A DNA stretch of 64,000 nucleotides from Falsiroseomonas sp050563525 (GTDB taxonomy: Bacteria; Pseudomonadota; Alphaproteobacteria; Acetobacterales; Acetobacteraceae): contig NZ_JBNXUN010000004.1 in NCBI RefSeq assembly GCF_050563525.1, positions 1-64,000 on the forward strand. The letters are read 5' to 3'. Every line of letters begins with the position of its first letter. Within the stretch, counting starts at the first letter, position 1. Positions 16,713 through 25,731 of this stretch are shown here, in pieces. Position numbers and translations under genes: made by a program. The notes beneath the pieces are model-generated. The model was not told where the DNA came from. It was given only the letters and a program-made list of their open reading frames with translations, and did not search any database.

Positions 16713-17737
16713 TGCGGGGCGGCAGCGCCCTGGAGGCCCTGGTCGCCTGCCTGCGTGGCACCCCCCCGGAGAACCCGGACTGGATGGCGGTGATCGCCCT
16801 GGCGAACCGGACGCTGCTGACGCCGGCGCTGCATGATGCGCTGCGCCGTGCCGGCCGCCTGGATGCGCTGCCGGAGGAGGGTCGCGCCTACCTGGCGTTC
16901 CTGCATGGACGCAACCTGAAGCGGAACCTCCGCCTGCGGGCGCAGTTGCGGGAGGCTCTGGCCGCGTTGAACCAGCAGGGCATCGAGCCGACGCTTCTGA
17001 AAGGCGCGATCCGGCTGTTCCGTGACGCGGAGGACAGCCTCGGCAACCGCATCACGCGCGATCTCGACCTGGCCGTCGAGGAGGCCGAAATCGAGGCGGC
17101 GCGGGCCTGCCTGCTGCGCCTCGGCTACCGCGACGCCATCGGCACGCGCGGAATGGAGCGGCCGCAGGATGTGGGCATGCTGGAGCTGCGGCACCGTCCC
17201 AGCAGCCTCAGCGCCGGCTATCTGCGGTGGCAGCACCAGGACCGGCCCCGGCTCGAGGACCGTGAAGGGGTCCGTGCCAGGGTCCCCTCGGCAACGTCCC
17301 GCGCGCTGCACTGGATCGTGCATGACCTGATCAAGGAGGGCGACTACTGGCGCGGGCGGATCGACCTTCGCCACCTGCATGACCTGGCCGAACTTGCCAG
17401 GACGGAACCCGACCTGGATTGGCGCCGCCTGCGCGACATGATGCCCGGCCGGCTTGGCCGCAACGTCGTCGAGACCCAGTTGCGAACGCTGCATGGGCTG
17501 TTCGGCACGAACATACCCACCGACCTGCGCGGCGGTGGCATCGCCCGCCTGCAGCACCAGCGGCGGATGTTCAGCGCGCGGCATCCGGTGGCGGGCGCGC
17601 CGTTGCGCCTCGCCGGCAACCTGGCCTGGGGCGTGCGGCAGCTCATCCTTGCCCGGCGCGCCAGGCAACACCTGCCCGCCGAGCTGATGCGCAAGGTGCT
17701 CAGGATCCTGGCCGGCGGCGCGGGCTCGAAGCTTTGA
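16712..17737 (+). CDS. Nucleotidyltransferase-family protein, cassette gene 3
   Basis: A 341-residue protein of the NTP_transf_5 (PF14907-like) type. The family pattern is visible as GIEPTLLKGAIRLF (~89-102) and ITRDLDLAVEEAEIEAA (~113-129), the metal-binding Asp-x-Asp on the RDLDLAV strand, then helical C-terminal parts. Such proteins accompany HprK-related kinases in HPr-rel-A systems and in lasso-peptide clusters that tailor the peptide. Start and upstream stop overlap (TGATG at 16709-16714), so translation is coupled to the kinase gene. The transferred group and acceptor are unknown; the repeat peptide is the obvious candidate. Confidence 0.8.
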   Translation: MRGGSALEALVACLRGTPPENPDWMAVIALANRTLLTPALHDALRRAGRLDALPEEGRAYLAFLHGRNLKRNLRLRAQLREALAALNQQGIEPTLLKGAIRLFRDAEDSLGNRITRDLDLAVEEAEIEAARACLLRLGYRDAIGTRGMERPQDVGMLELRHRPSSLSAGYLRWQHQDRPRLEDREGVRARVPSATSRALHWIVHDLIKEGDYWRGRIDLRHLHDLAELARTEPDLDWRRLRDMMPGRLGRNVVETQLRTLHGLFGTNIPTDLRGGGIARLQHQRRMFSARHPVAGAPLRLAGNLAWGVRQLILARRARQHLPAELMRKVLRILAGGAGSKL

Positions 17738-17767
17738 GAGGCGGCAGGGTGCGCAGGTCCGGTGGGC

Positions 17768-18130
17768 TCATGCCACGGCGCCGAGCACATAGGCCACGCC
17801 CAGAATCCCGGTCAGCAGGATCAGCCCCCAGGAGGAAGGGTTGTTGAACTCGTAGGCGGGATGCGTCCGGAAACCCCAGTGCAGGCCGACATGCGCCACG
17901 GCGAAGATGGCAAGCCCAAGCCGGAAGCCGTCCCGCGTCGCATCCGCCTCACCGTAGTGGAGGACGGCGAGGATCAGCGGTAGATGGCTCCAGATGAACA
18001 GCTGCGCGCCCACCCGGTCCGGCAGGAAGCGGGTCAGCGGCAGCACGCGCCATTCGTGCCGCTTCACCGCATCGAGTTCATGCGCCAGGAAGGCGGCCAG
18101 CAGGGCGTGGTAGAGAAGATCGAGGCTCAT
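17768..18130 (-). CDS. Small membrane protein, DUF6713-like
   Basis: A 120-residue protein with about four hydrophobic segments (LLYHALLAAFLAHELD; LFIWSHLPLILAVLHY; LGLAIFAVAHVGLHWGF; WGLILLTGILGVAYVLGAVA). The start MSLDLLYHALLAAFLAHELD, followed by AVKRHEWRVLPL, has the polar HELDAV...EW signature I associate with DUF6713. It lies 9 bases after the RND gene's coding strand end and converges with the cassette. No function is known. Confidence 0.65.
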   Translation of the reverse strand: MSLDLLYHALLAAFLAHELDAVKRHEWRVLPLTRFLPDRVGAQLFIWSHLPLILAVLHYGEADATRDGFRLGLAIFAVAHVGLHWGFRTHPAYEFNNPSSWGLILLTGILGVAYVLGAVA

Positions 18131-18139
18131 TGGAGGGCC

Positions 18140-21100
18140 TCACCCGGCCGACTGAGGCAGCGCCACGGCGAAGGCACTTGCCGGCCGGACCACCGCATCC
18201 GGCCCTGCGGGCAGGGCGGCAGCCACCGGCACCCGCCGCTGCATCAGCTGGAATATCGCCGGGGTGAACCAGAAGGCCAGCAGCGGCGAGAGCAGCACGC
18301 CGCCCGCGATCGCCATGGCGAAGGGCGGCCAGAAGCCGCCGCCGCCCAGGATCAGCGGCAGGAAGCCGCCGAAGGTGGTGATTGCCGTCGACAGGATGTG
18401 CCGGCCCGCGCCCACCACGACCTCGGCCATCGCCGCCTGGTCGCCCTGCGCCACGGCCTCATCCTCCTGCAAGGCGGAGATGACGATCAGCGCCGCGTTG
18501 ATCGACACGCCGATGGATCCGATAAGACCTATGATCGCGTTGATGCCAAAGGGAAAGTTGAAGACCGCGAGCGCCAGCAGCGACAGCCCCGCCGACAGGC
18601 CCGCCACCATGAAGGCGATCAGCGTCAGGCGGAAGGAATTGAAGGTCAGCACCACCACCGCGATGGACAGCACCACGATCAGCCCGAGCGGCGCGATCAG
18701 CGCCTGCACCGTGGCAGCGCGCGCATCGGCGTCGCCGCCGGTTTCCATGCGTATGCCCTCGGGCATTTGGAAGCCTTCCGCCTCCAGGCTGCGCAGCACG
18801 GCGCCCAGCGCCTCCTGCGGCAATACGCCGGGCATCAGGAAGGCCTGCACGGTGTTCACCCGCTCGCCATTGCGGCGCGTCACCGCACTTTCCGCCGGCG
18901 CCAGCCGAAGCGTGCCGAGGGCCGAAAGTGCCACGCCGGGAAACAGCCCCTGCGCTGACAGCGTCGCGGCGGTCGGCGGCAGCATCGGCATGTCCGCGAT
19001 GGCGGTCGGGTCGCCGCGCAGCCCCGCGCCGAGCCGGACGCGCACCGGCAATTCCTCCGTGCCCTCCAGCAGCGAGCCGCCGACCACACCCTCCAGCGCG
19101 GCTTCCAGCTGCCGTGCCACCTGCGCGAGGTCGAGGCCGAGCAGCCGCGCACGGCCCTCGTCGATGTCGAGCATCAGCTTCGGCGCGCCGCCGCCGATCG
19201 TCGTCCGCGCGACCGTCACCTGCGGCTGCGCCGCGACGCGGGCCCGCAGCGCGTCGCCCACCTCGCGCAGCGTGGCGATATCCTGCCCGACCAGGCGCAG
19301 CTCCACCGGCGCATCCACCGGCGGCCCCTGGACCAGGCCGCGCAGCAGCAGTTGCGCCTCCGCGAAAGCCGGCGGCAGGCTGGACTGCAACGCGCGGATC
19401 AGCCGGTCCGTCGCGGCGGGCGAGGCCGTGGTGATCAGCGCCTGCGCGAAGCCGGGCGCCTGGTCGCGGTTGCCGACGATGTTGTAGTAGAAGGCCGGCG
19501 CGGACCGGCCGAGCACCCAGGTGACGGAGGCGATGTCGGGTTCGGCGCGCAGCCTCTCGTCGATTTCGCGCACCGTCGCGGCGGTCTGTTCCAGGGCGGC
19601 GCCGACCGTCAGTTCCACATCGATGGTGAACTGGTCCCGGTCCACGCCCGGGAAGAACTGCGCCGTCAGCGTCGGCAGCGCGACGAAGCCGAGCACCGGC
19701 AGGACCAGGGAAAGCGCGATGGCGCGGATCGGGTTGGCAATCGCAAGCCGTACGCTGCCGCGGAACAGCCGCAGCAGCGGTCCCTCCCGCCGCGGTGTGC
19801 CATCCGCGCTGCGCAGCCACCAACCGGCGATCGCCGGCGTGATCGTCATCGCCACGACGAAGGACCAAGCCAGCATCACAACGACCGCGATGGCGATGGA
19901 GCCGACGAAATCGCCGGCTGGTCCCGGCAGCAGGATCAGCGGCAGAAAGGACAGGATGGTCGTCACCGTCGAGGCCAGCAGCGGCATGGCCAGCCGGCGG
20001 ACGGAGGTTGCGACGGCGTCCATCCGCGCCAGGCCACGACGCAGCCGCGCCCCGATGTCATCCACCATCACGATGGCCGCGTCGACCAGCAGGCCGAGCG
20101 CCACGATCAGCCCGGTGACCGACATCTGGTGGATCGGCACGCCGAGCGCCTTCAGCGTGGCGATCGAGACCAGCGTGACGATGGGCAGCGCCAGAGCGAC
20201 GATCAGCGCGGAACGCCAGCCAAGCGTCAGGAACAGCACCAGGACGACCAGGGCGACTCCCTGCGCCATGTTGATGGCGATCTCGCGCAGCCGCTCGGCC
20301 GTGTAGCGGCTCTGGTCGAAGACGATCTCGACGCCGAGGCCCATCGGCATCGCCGCGCCGTAGCGTTCCGCCGTCGCATGCATCCGCGCCATCCAGCGAT
20401 CCACCTGCAGGCCTTCCTCGAGCTTCGCCGAGACCAGGATCGCGGGCTGTCCGCGATGGATCGCGGCTTCCGCCGCCGGCACGCGCGCACCGCGCGTCAC
20501 GCTGGCGATGTCGCCCAGCAGCACCGCGCGCCCGGCCGCATCCTCCCGCACCACGACGCGGCGCAGGCGGTCGAGGCCGGTGATCTCCCCCGTGATGCCG
20601 AGCAGCAGGTCGCTGGAGGCGCCGCGCAGCCGGCCGGCCTGCATCTTCGCATCCGCGGCGCGGATCGCGGCGGAGATGGCATCCGCCGTCAGGCCAAGCG
20701 ACGCGGCCTTCGCCGGATCGACGCTAACCAGCACCTCCTCCTCCGGCGCGCCGTGCAGGTCCACAAGTTTGGTGCCGGGCACGGCGCGCAGCGCGTCCGC
20801 CAGCGCCTCCGCCTCCCGCGCCGCGCGGGACAGCGAATGGCCGGTGGGTGCGACGATGGCGAAGATCGCGGCATAGCCGCCGGCGCCGTCGCTGTTGAAT
20901 TCCGGTTCCTGGACACCCGGCGGAAAGTCGCGGCGCACATCGGCGAGCGCGTCGCGGATTTCCGCCCAGACCTGTTCGATGCGCGCGGCCGGCACTGTGT
21001 CCGCCAGGTCGACCAGTACCACGGAGACGCTGGTGGCGGAGGTCGAGGACAGCTCCGCGATCTCGGGGATCGTCCGCAGCCGCGTCTCGATCTTGGCGGT

Positions 21101-21292
21101 GACCAGCGCTTCCACCCGTCCCGGATCGGCGCCGGGGTAGACCGTGGTGATGGAGGCGAAGATGTTCGTGATCGTCGGGTCTTCCTGCCGCCCGATGGTC
21201 ACGAAGGCCGAGACGCCGGAGACGATCAGGACGAACAGCGCCAGCACGACGAGGCGCGGCTGGCGAAAGAACAGGGTCTCCATCGCCGTCAC
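18140..21292 (-). CDS. RND-family efflux transporter, inner-membrane subunit
   Basis: A 1050-residue AcrB/MexB-superfamily protein with the expected two halves. A first TM helix at ~12-28 is followed by the periplasmic porter domain. A TM bundle (~335-500) contains GLLVDAAIVMVDDIGARLRRG, with the acidic residues of the proton relay. A second periplasmic loop and a second TM bundle (~850-1020) follow. It drives export by proton antiport and needs the adaptor encoded just upstream; no outer-membrane channel gene is nearby. The start overlaps the adaptor stop: GTG at 21292, or ATG at 21283. The divergent sequence from AcrB suggests the heavy-metal/multidrug mixed subgroup; the substrate is unknown. 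Confidence 0.92.
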   Translation of the reverse strand: MTAMETLFFRQPRLVVLALFVLIVSGVSAFVTIGRQEDPTITNIFASITTVYPGADPGRVEALVTAKIETRLRTIPEIAELSSTSATSVSVVLVDLADTVPAARIEQVWAEIRDALADVRRDFPPGVQEPEFNSDGAGGYAAIFAIVAPTGHSLSRAAREAEALADALRAVPGTKLVDLHGAPEEEVLVSVDPAKAASLGLTADAISAAIRAADAKMQAGRLRGASSDLLLGITGEITGLDRLRRVVVREDAAGRAVLLGDIASVTRGARVPAAEAAIHRGQPAILVSAKLEEGLQVDRWMARMHATAERYGAAMPMGLGVEIVFDQSRYTAERLREIAINMAQGVALVVLVLFLTLGWRSALIVALALPIVTLVSIATLKALGVPIHQMSVTGLIVALGLLVDAAIVMVDDIGARLRRGLARMDAVATSVRRLAMPLLASTVTTILSFLPLILLPGPAGDFVGSIAIAVVVMLAWSFVVAMTITPAIAGWWLRSADGTPRREGPLLRLFRGSVRLAIANPIRAIALSLVLPVLGFVALPTLTAQFFPGVDRDQFTIDVELTVGAALEQTAATVREIDERLRAEPDIASVTWVLGRSAPAFYYNIVGNRDQAPGFAQALITTASPAATDRLIRALQSSLPPAFAEAQLLLRGLVQGPPVDAPVELRLVGQDIATLREVGDALRARVAAQPQVTVARTTIGGGAPKLMLDIDEGRARLLGLDLAQVARQLEAALEGVVGGSLLEGTEELPVRVRLGAGLRGDPTAIADMPMLPPTAATLSAQGLFPGVALSALGTLRLAPAESAVTRRNGERVNTVQAFLMPGVLPQEALGAVLRSLEAEGFQMPEGIRMETGGDADARAATVQALIAPLGLIVVLSIAVVVLTFNSFRLTLIAFMVAGLSAGLSLLALAVFNFPFGINAIIGLIGSIGVSINAALIVISALQEDEAVAQGDQAAMAEVVVGAGRHILSTAITTFGGFLPLILGGGGFWPPFAMAIAGGVLLSPLLAFWFTPAIFQLMQRRVPVAAALPAGPDAVVRPASAFAVALPQSAG

Positions 21293-22434
21293 TCCGCCAG
21301 CACCGCGACGACCTGGCCGGGAGCGACCCGGGCCGGTGCGCGGGAGACGATCCTGGCGCCCGGGGCCAGCACGCCGCGCAGGAAGACGCGGTCGCCCGCC
21401 ATGTGGATGACCTCGACCGCCGCCGGCGCCACCGTCTCGCCGGCCGGGCCGCTGGCGATCGTCAGCACAGTCCAGCTGCCGCGGCCGCCTTCGCGCATGG
21501 CGGCCACCGGCGCCCAGAATCCGGGCTCCGCCACTTCCTCCTCCAGCAGCAGGCTGCCGGTCTGGCCGAAGGCGAGGCGCGCATCCTCCGGCAACGCGAC
21601 CACGACGCCGCGGGTGCGGGTTGTGAGGTCAAGGTCCGACCGCAGGCGCAGGACCTGCCCTGCCATCCGTCGCCCCTCGATCTCCACCGCGACGCCGGCG
21701 CCGGGCGCGAGCTGGCCCGCGAGCCCGACCGGCAGCCCGACGCGGAGCTGCGGCGCCGCCTGTTCGAACAAGGTGAGGACCGGCGCGCCGGCTCCGATGT
21801 TCTGCCCAGGATCCACCAGCCGCCCGCCGACCACGGCATCGAAGGGGGCGGCGATGGTGGACTTGGCGATCTGGATATCGACGCCCGCGATCTGCGAATC
21901 CAGCGCCGCCATCCGCGCCGCCAGCCGCACCACGGCCAGCCGGGAATCGTCACGCGCGGATTCGGAGCGGAACCCGCTGCGGGCCAACTGCTCGTCCCGC
22001 GTCCGCGTCAGCCGCGCCAGTTCCACATCGGCGGCCAGCGCTGCGCGTTCGGCCAACAGGACGGCGCGCTGCGCCTCCAGCGCGGCGGTGTCCAGCCGGC
22101 CCAGCGGGGCGCCGCGACGCACCTCGTCCCCCTCCCGCGCCAGGATCTCCACGATGCGGCCGCTTAGCTCGAAGCCGAGGTCGATCCGGCCCGGCGCCTC
22201 GATCTGGCCGATGAAGCGGCGGGTGACCGCATAGCCCGCCTGTGGCGCCACCCGCGTGACCGCGACCGGCGTGAGCGGCGCCGCGGGCGGCGGGGGGACA
22301 GCGGCCGCGCGCTGCGCCAGCAGGTCGCCCCCGCCAATGACCGCGGCTGCCGAAAGGCCGAGGACGGCGCCGGTCAGGACGAGGCGCCGGATCACAAGAC
22401 CGGTGTTGACAAGGCTGGTCCCGAGGCCCGGCAT
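21289..22434 (-). CDS. RND periplasmic adaptor (membrane fusion protein)
   Basis: A 381-residue HlyD/AcrA-like subunit. It has an N-terminal signal anchor (~14-33: RRLVLTGAVLGLSAAAVIGG), a lipoyl/barrel-sandwich half (RIDLGFELSGRIVEILAREG, DEVRRGAPLGRLD), a coiled-coil hairpin (~110-165), the second lipoyl half (AKSTIAAPFDAVVGGRLVDP) and a beta-barrel. It bridges the RND pump and an outer-membrane channel. It is the first gene of the two-gene efflux operon, and its stop overlaps the pump start. The palindrome at 22452-22472 lies 18 bases before its start, so the divergent TetR protein probably represses it. Confidence 0.92.
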   Translation of the reverse strand: MPGLGTSLVNTGLVIRRLVLTGAVLGLSAAAVIGGGDLLAQRAAAVPPPPAAPLTPVAVTRVAPQAGYAVTRRFIGQIEAPGRIDLGFELSGRIVEILAREGDEVRRGAPLGRLDTAALEAQRAVLLAERAALAADVELARLTRTRDEQLARSGFRSESARDDSRLAVVRLAARMAALDSQIAGVDIQIAKSTIAAPFDAVVGGRLVDPGQNIGAGAPVLTLFEQAAPQLRVGLPVGLAGQLAPGAGVAVEIEGRRMAGQVLRLRSDLDLTTRTRGVVVALPEDARLAFGQTGSLLLEEEVAEPGFWAPVAAMREGGRGSWTVLTIASGPAGETVAPAAVEVIHMAGDRVFLRGVLAPGARIVSRAPARVAPGQVVAVLAE

Positions 22435-22451
22435 GGCGAAACTCCGACGAC

Positions 22452-22472
22452 TATGTTAGAAGTTATAACATA
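22452..22472. promoter_or_regulatory. Palindromic operator between RND operon and tetR-type gene
   Basis: TATGTTA (22452-22458) and TAACATA (22466-22472) are perfect 7-base inverted arms around a 7-base centre, GAAGTTA. The site is the only AT-rich element in the 110-base divergent intergenic region, which is the typical location and size of a TetR-family operator. Confidence 0.7.
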
Positions 22473-22544
22473 AGTGGGGAGGTCGATGCCAATGGCAATT
22501 GCTGACCTGGCGTTATTCGCGGATGAGGATCAGGAGGGCGCCGC

Positions 22545-23138
22545 ATGAAGAAAGCGCACTACCACCACGGCGACCTGCGGGCGGCCCTGATCGAAGCCGC
22601 GACGCTTCTGGTGGAGCAGAAGGGTCCGGACCGCCTGACGATGTCGGATGCCTCGCGCGCCGCCGGAGTCTCGACCGCCGCGCCCTACCGCTATTTCGCC
22701 GATGGTGACGCGCTGTTGGACGCCATCGCCTCGGAGGGCATGGAGCGTCACAAGGCGGCCATGCAGGAGGCCAGCGATGCGCATCCGCCGGGCAGCGAGG
22801 AAGCGGTCGCGGCGATTGGTGTGGCCTATATCCGGTTCGCGACGCGCGAGAGCGGCGTCTTCAAGCTGATGTTCAGCCTGACCCGCACCCATGGCCACAA
22901 TCCGGGGCTGATGCAGAAGGGGCGGGAGACCTTCGGCGTGCTGCTGCGCCACCTGTCGCATCGCTACGGCGCGCCCATCGATGATCCTTCGATCCTCGAC
23001 CGCGGCCTGAAGCTGTGGACCTTCGTGCACGGCCTGTCGTTCCTGCTGATCGACGACAAGGTCAGCGCGATGGACATCCCGCTCGACCTGCCCGCCATGG
23101 TCGCCGACGCCGCGCGCCGCTTCATGCGCGACCCCTGA
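22545..23138 (+). CDS. TetR-family regulator of the divergent RND pump
   Basis: A 197-residue protein. The N-terminal helix-turn-helix is HHGDLRAALIEAATLLVEQK then MSDASRAAGVSTAAPYRYFA (~6-55), the TetR signature ending in the recognition helix. The ligand-binding C-terminal domain has the WHG-type motif LKLWTFVHGLSFLLIDDK (~150-167). It is transcribed away from the efflux operon and probably binds the shared palindrome, repressing both units until an inducer binds. The start ATG at 22545 gives MKKAHYHHGDL; a GAGG motif lies about 10 bases upstream. Confidence 0.9.
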   Translation: MKKAHYHHGDLRAALIEAATLLVEQKGPDRLTMSDASRAAGVSTAAPYRYFADGDALLDAIASEGMERHKAAMQEASDAHPPGSEEAVAAIGVAYIRFATRESGVFKLMFSLTRTHGHNPGLMQKGRETFGVLLRHLSHRYGAPIDDPSILDRGLKLWTFVHGLSFLLIDDKVSAMDIPLDLPAMVADAARRFMRDP

Positions 23139-23303
23139 GCGCGCCTAAGCCCAGGAATGGCCGCCCGCCAGCGCCGCACGACACAGCCACCAGGTCAGCG
23201 CGGCCATGCGGCGGCGGCGACCCAGGCTGCGGCCGTCGCCGCGAAGGGCGGCACCGCCCGGTCCGCGACCCAGCCCACCACCGGCACCGCCTGCATCGGA
23301 TTG

Positions 23304-23545
23304 CGCGGGCGACACCACTGGCTGATCGAGGTGACATGCGAAGGAATTGGATTGGCTGACCGCCTGGCGGGGGCGATCGATGCGCGGCTCGCCGCCGGCA
23401 ACGACGACTACGCGGCGCAACGGCGCGCCCGAAGGCAGCTTCCTCGGCTGGATGCGCCGCACCGGCCGGCTGGGCAGGCAGCACAAGGTGCCGCGCGTGA
23501 TCGCGTATGCGGCGGGCTTGACCAAGCCGTGCGGGAACCGGCGGG
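23304..23545 (+). pseudogene. GH3-family (auxin-responsive-type) C-terminal remnant
   Basis: One frame gives RGRHHWLIEVTCEGIGLADR then GAIDARLAAGNDDYAAQR. After a frame change and loss of the middle part, the other frame gives GAPEGSFLGWMRRTGRLGRQ then HKVPRVI. These are two conserved pieces of the C-terminal end of bacterial GH3 proteins, which normally have some ten more residues between them. The rest of the gene is absent. It lies between the tetR-type gene and the polysaccharide region. Confidence 0.6.
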
Positions 23546-23585
23546 GTTTACGCCTGCCGCGCTGAGCGGATCGCGGTAGCCAGTC

Positions 23586-24731
23586 TCAGCGGCCTGAAAG
23601 AACTTCTGCATAGAGGCCGGCGTAGCGATCGACGGTGCGATCGAGCGAGAACTCCCGCCGGACCAGCGCCGCGGCACACTGGCCCATCGCCAGCGCGGCC
23701 TCGCGGTTGTCCAGCAGTTCCAGGATCGCCGCCGCGAGTTGCCGTGGGTCGCCGGGCGGTACGAGCAGGCCGGTGTTGCCGTGGTCCACCACATCCGTGC
23801 ATCCGGGCATCCGCGTCGCGACCAGGGGCAAGCCGGCCAGCGCCGCCTCCAGCAGGGCGCGCGGAACCCCTTCGCGGTATTGCGTGGGAAACGCGAACAC
23901 ATCCGCGAGGCCGAGCAGCCGGGGCACATCAGCTCGCCTTCCCGTCGCGATGACGTAGGGCGCATGCGCGTCGATCTCGGCCTGCGACACGGCAAGCCGT
24001 CCCTCGCCCTCGCGCGGTCCGACCAGGAGGAAGCGGACCTCCGGCCGGGTCGCGTGAACCAGCGCCGCCGCGTCCAGCAGGGTGGGGATGCCCTTCTGGC
24101 GGGTCAGGCGCGTGACGGTCATGACGACCGGCGACGTCCCAATGCCGAGATCCGCGCGCAGCGTGAGGCCGCAATCGCCGCATGCGGAAGCCGGCTCGGC
24201 GGCTGTGACATCGACGCCGGAGCCGGGGATCAGCCGGCTCCGCCCGGCACCGACCATGCCGCGACTTTCGAAATACGCCCGGTCCACGCTGTTCTGGAAC
24301 ACCGTCGCCGCCGTCCAGCGCGTGGCGATCTGGTTCAACGCGCAGTACACGGGGCGTAGTGCAAGCGCCACCGGGTTGTTCGACGAGTACAGCCAGCCCA
24401 TGCCGTTGATGGTCCGGATGACCTTGGCGCGGGCCTGGCGGCGCGCGGCGAGGGGCACGAGGATGTTCGGCTTGGTGTCGAAGGACTGGATGACATCCGG
24501 CCGCACCTCCTCGAACAGATCCGCAAGGCTGGCAAGGCTCCGCAGATCCGCGAGCGGGTTGGCGGAGCGGTCGAAGCGGAAGCGGTGATAGGCGAGCCCG
24601 GCCCGGGCGAAGGGCTCCGGCCGCCCGGTTCCGGCCGCCGACACGTGGAAGCCGTTGCGGCGTAGGGCAAGGAGGAACGGGATGCGAAGCTCGTGATCCT
24701 CTCCCCCGACCAGCAGCAGGTGCGCGGTCAT
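23586..24731 (-). CDS. Glycosyltransferase family 4
   Basis: A 381-residue GT-B enzyme. The N-terminal Rossmann domain opens MTAHLLLVGGEDHELRIPFL. The C-terminal donor domain has VVMTVTRLTRQKGIPTLLDA (~205-224) and the EX7E motif in REGVPRALLEAALAGLPLVA (~306-325), as in retaining GT4 enzymes. It adds a sugar from a nucleotide donor to a lipid-linked intermediate on the cytoplasmic face. It is the last gene of the minus-strand operon starting at 29018, 61 bases after the secreted-protein gene. Its sequence resembles WcaL/RfaB-type enzymes of capsule clusters; the exact sugar is unknown. Confidence 0.88.
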   Translation of the reverse strand: MTAHLLLVGGEDHELRIPFLLALRRNGFHVSAAGTGRPEPFARAGLAYHRFRFDRSANPLADLRSLASLADLFEEVRPDVIQSFDTKPNILVPLAARRQARAKVIRTINGMGWLYSSNNPVALALRPVYCALNQIATRWTAATVFQNSVDRAYFESRGMVGAGRSRLIPGSGVDVTAAEPASACGDCGLTLRADLGIGTSPVVMTVTRLTRQKGIPTLLDAAALVHATRPEVRFLLVGPREGEGRLAVSQAEIDAHAPYVIATGRRADVPRLLGLADVFAFPTQYREGVPRALLEAALAGLPLVATRMPGCTDVVDHGNTGLLVPPGDPRQLAAAILELLDNREAALAMGQCAAALVRREFSLDRTVDRYAGLYAEVLSGR

Positions 24732-24792
24732 GGCCGCGGTTCCCGGTCAACGCTCTCGGGCAGGCCGCACGCGGGTCGGGCCGCGACGTGCA

Positions 24793-25695
24793 TCAGCGCC
24801 CCGCGAGACGCGCGAAGTAGGCGGCGAACACGCCGCGCAGGTTCGGGTGCTCGCCGCCATCTGCCATGGAGAGACTGGGACAGGCGTGCCGCGGCTGCGA
24901 ACCCCAAGTGTAGGTCATGTCGAAGGGCCGGCGTGCCGGCGGTACCAACTCGTCCCAGACCGCCAGCATCGATTCCATCTCCGCCTCCGTCGGCAGGCGC
25001 TGATAGCCAGGCTGGCTTGTGGTGCAGGTCTGCCCGAAGGCCTGGAAGACCGGCACGAGCCTCTCGGGCTCGACCCCGGCGGCAAGCGCCTGCGTGATCC
25101 GCGCGCGCATCGCAGGCAGGTCGCAGCCGCGCCCGATGTTCCGGCGGTTGCACGGGTAGGGATTGATGCCGATGTAGTCCGCCGCGTCCTTCAACTGCTC
25201 CAGCTCGCCCGGATACCTGTAGGTGTTCAGCACCACGATGAAGGTACGGGCGCCCGGATGCGCGGCGCGGATCAACTCGCTCCGCTCCGCGATGCGTCGC
25301 GGTGCCTCCGGGCATAGCGAGGGATGTGGTTCGTCGGCGATGAAATAGATTCCGCTGAACCTTGGATGGCGCCGCACCGAGGCGACGGCGGCCAGCACCG
25401 CGGCATCGTCCATGCGCCAGGTGCATTCATTGCGCCGCCCGTTGAAGCCGCTGCGCAGCCAGAGCACGCCCTTCATGCCGTTGGGAAGCCGATCCAGCCC
25501 CGACCTTGAGCTGACATCGGCCAGATTGAATCCGACGGCCAGCGCGGGCGGATAAGCCCCGCGAAGGCTGACAACATAATGCTGCGGCGTGGCGCTGGAC
25601 TGCGCCGCAGCGGATCCTGCCACCAGCGCCAGGGCCATCGTCACGGCGAGGGCCAACCCATTTCGCACCGCACGGAATCCGACCCTGGGCTTCAA
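24793..25695 (-). CDS. Secreted barrel-like protein of the polysaccharide operon
   Basis: From a TTG at 25695 with GGAGGAGG 6 bases upstream, the product has 300 residues and a clean signal peptide (LALAVTMALALVAGSAAAQ). An ATG at 25731 is possible but has no such site. The mature part looks like a TIM-barrel hydrolase: GFNLADVSSR, GIYFIADEPHPSLC (acidic pair), TFIVVLNTYRYPGELEQL, DYIGINPYPCNRR, LVPVFQAFGQTC. It has several cysteines, as expected for a periplasmic or extracellular protein. No named family is certain. Its place between the Wzc-like and GT4 genes suggests it trims or handles the polymer. Confidence 0.65.
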   Translation of the reverse strand: MKPRVGFRAVRNGLALAVTMALALVAGSAAAQSSATPQHYVVSLRGAYPPALAVGFNLADVSSRSGLDRLPNGMKGVLWLRSGFNGRRNECTWRMDDAAVLAAVASVRRHPRFSGIYFIADEPHPSLCPEAPRRIAERSELIRAAHPGARTFIVVLNTYRYPGELEQLKDAADYIGINPYPCNRRNIGRGCDLPAMRARITQALAAGVEPERLVPVFQAFGQTCTTSQPGYQRLPTEAEMESMLAVWDELVPPARRPFDMTYTWGSQPRHACPSLSMADGGEHPNLRGVFAAYFARLAGR

Positions 25696-25731
25696 GATAT
25701 TCCTCCTCCTGCCAACAATCCTGCGATGCAT

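Noticed and set aside
19352..22234. A 960-codon plus-strand frame opposite the RND genes
   Set aside because: Antisense to well-defined efflux subunits; the peptide is low-complexity Arg/Gln/Asp-rich sequence typical of a shadow frame.
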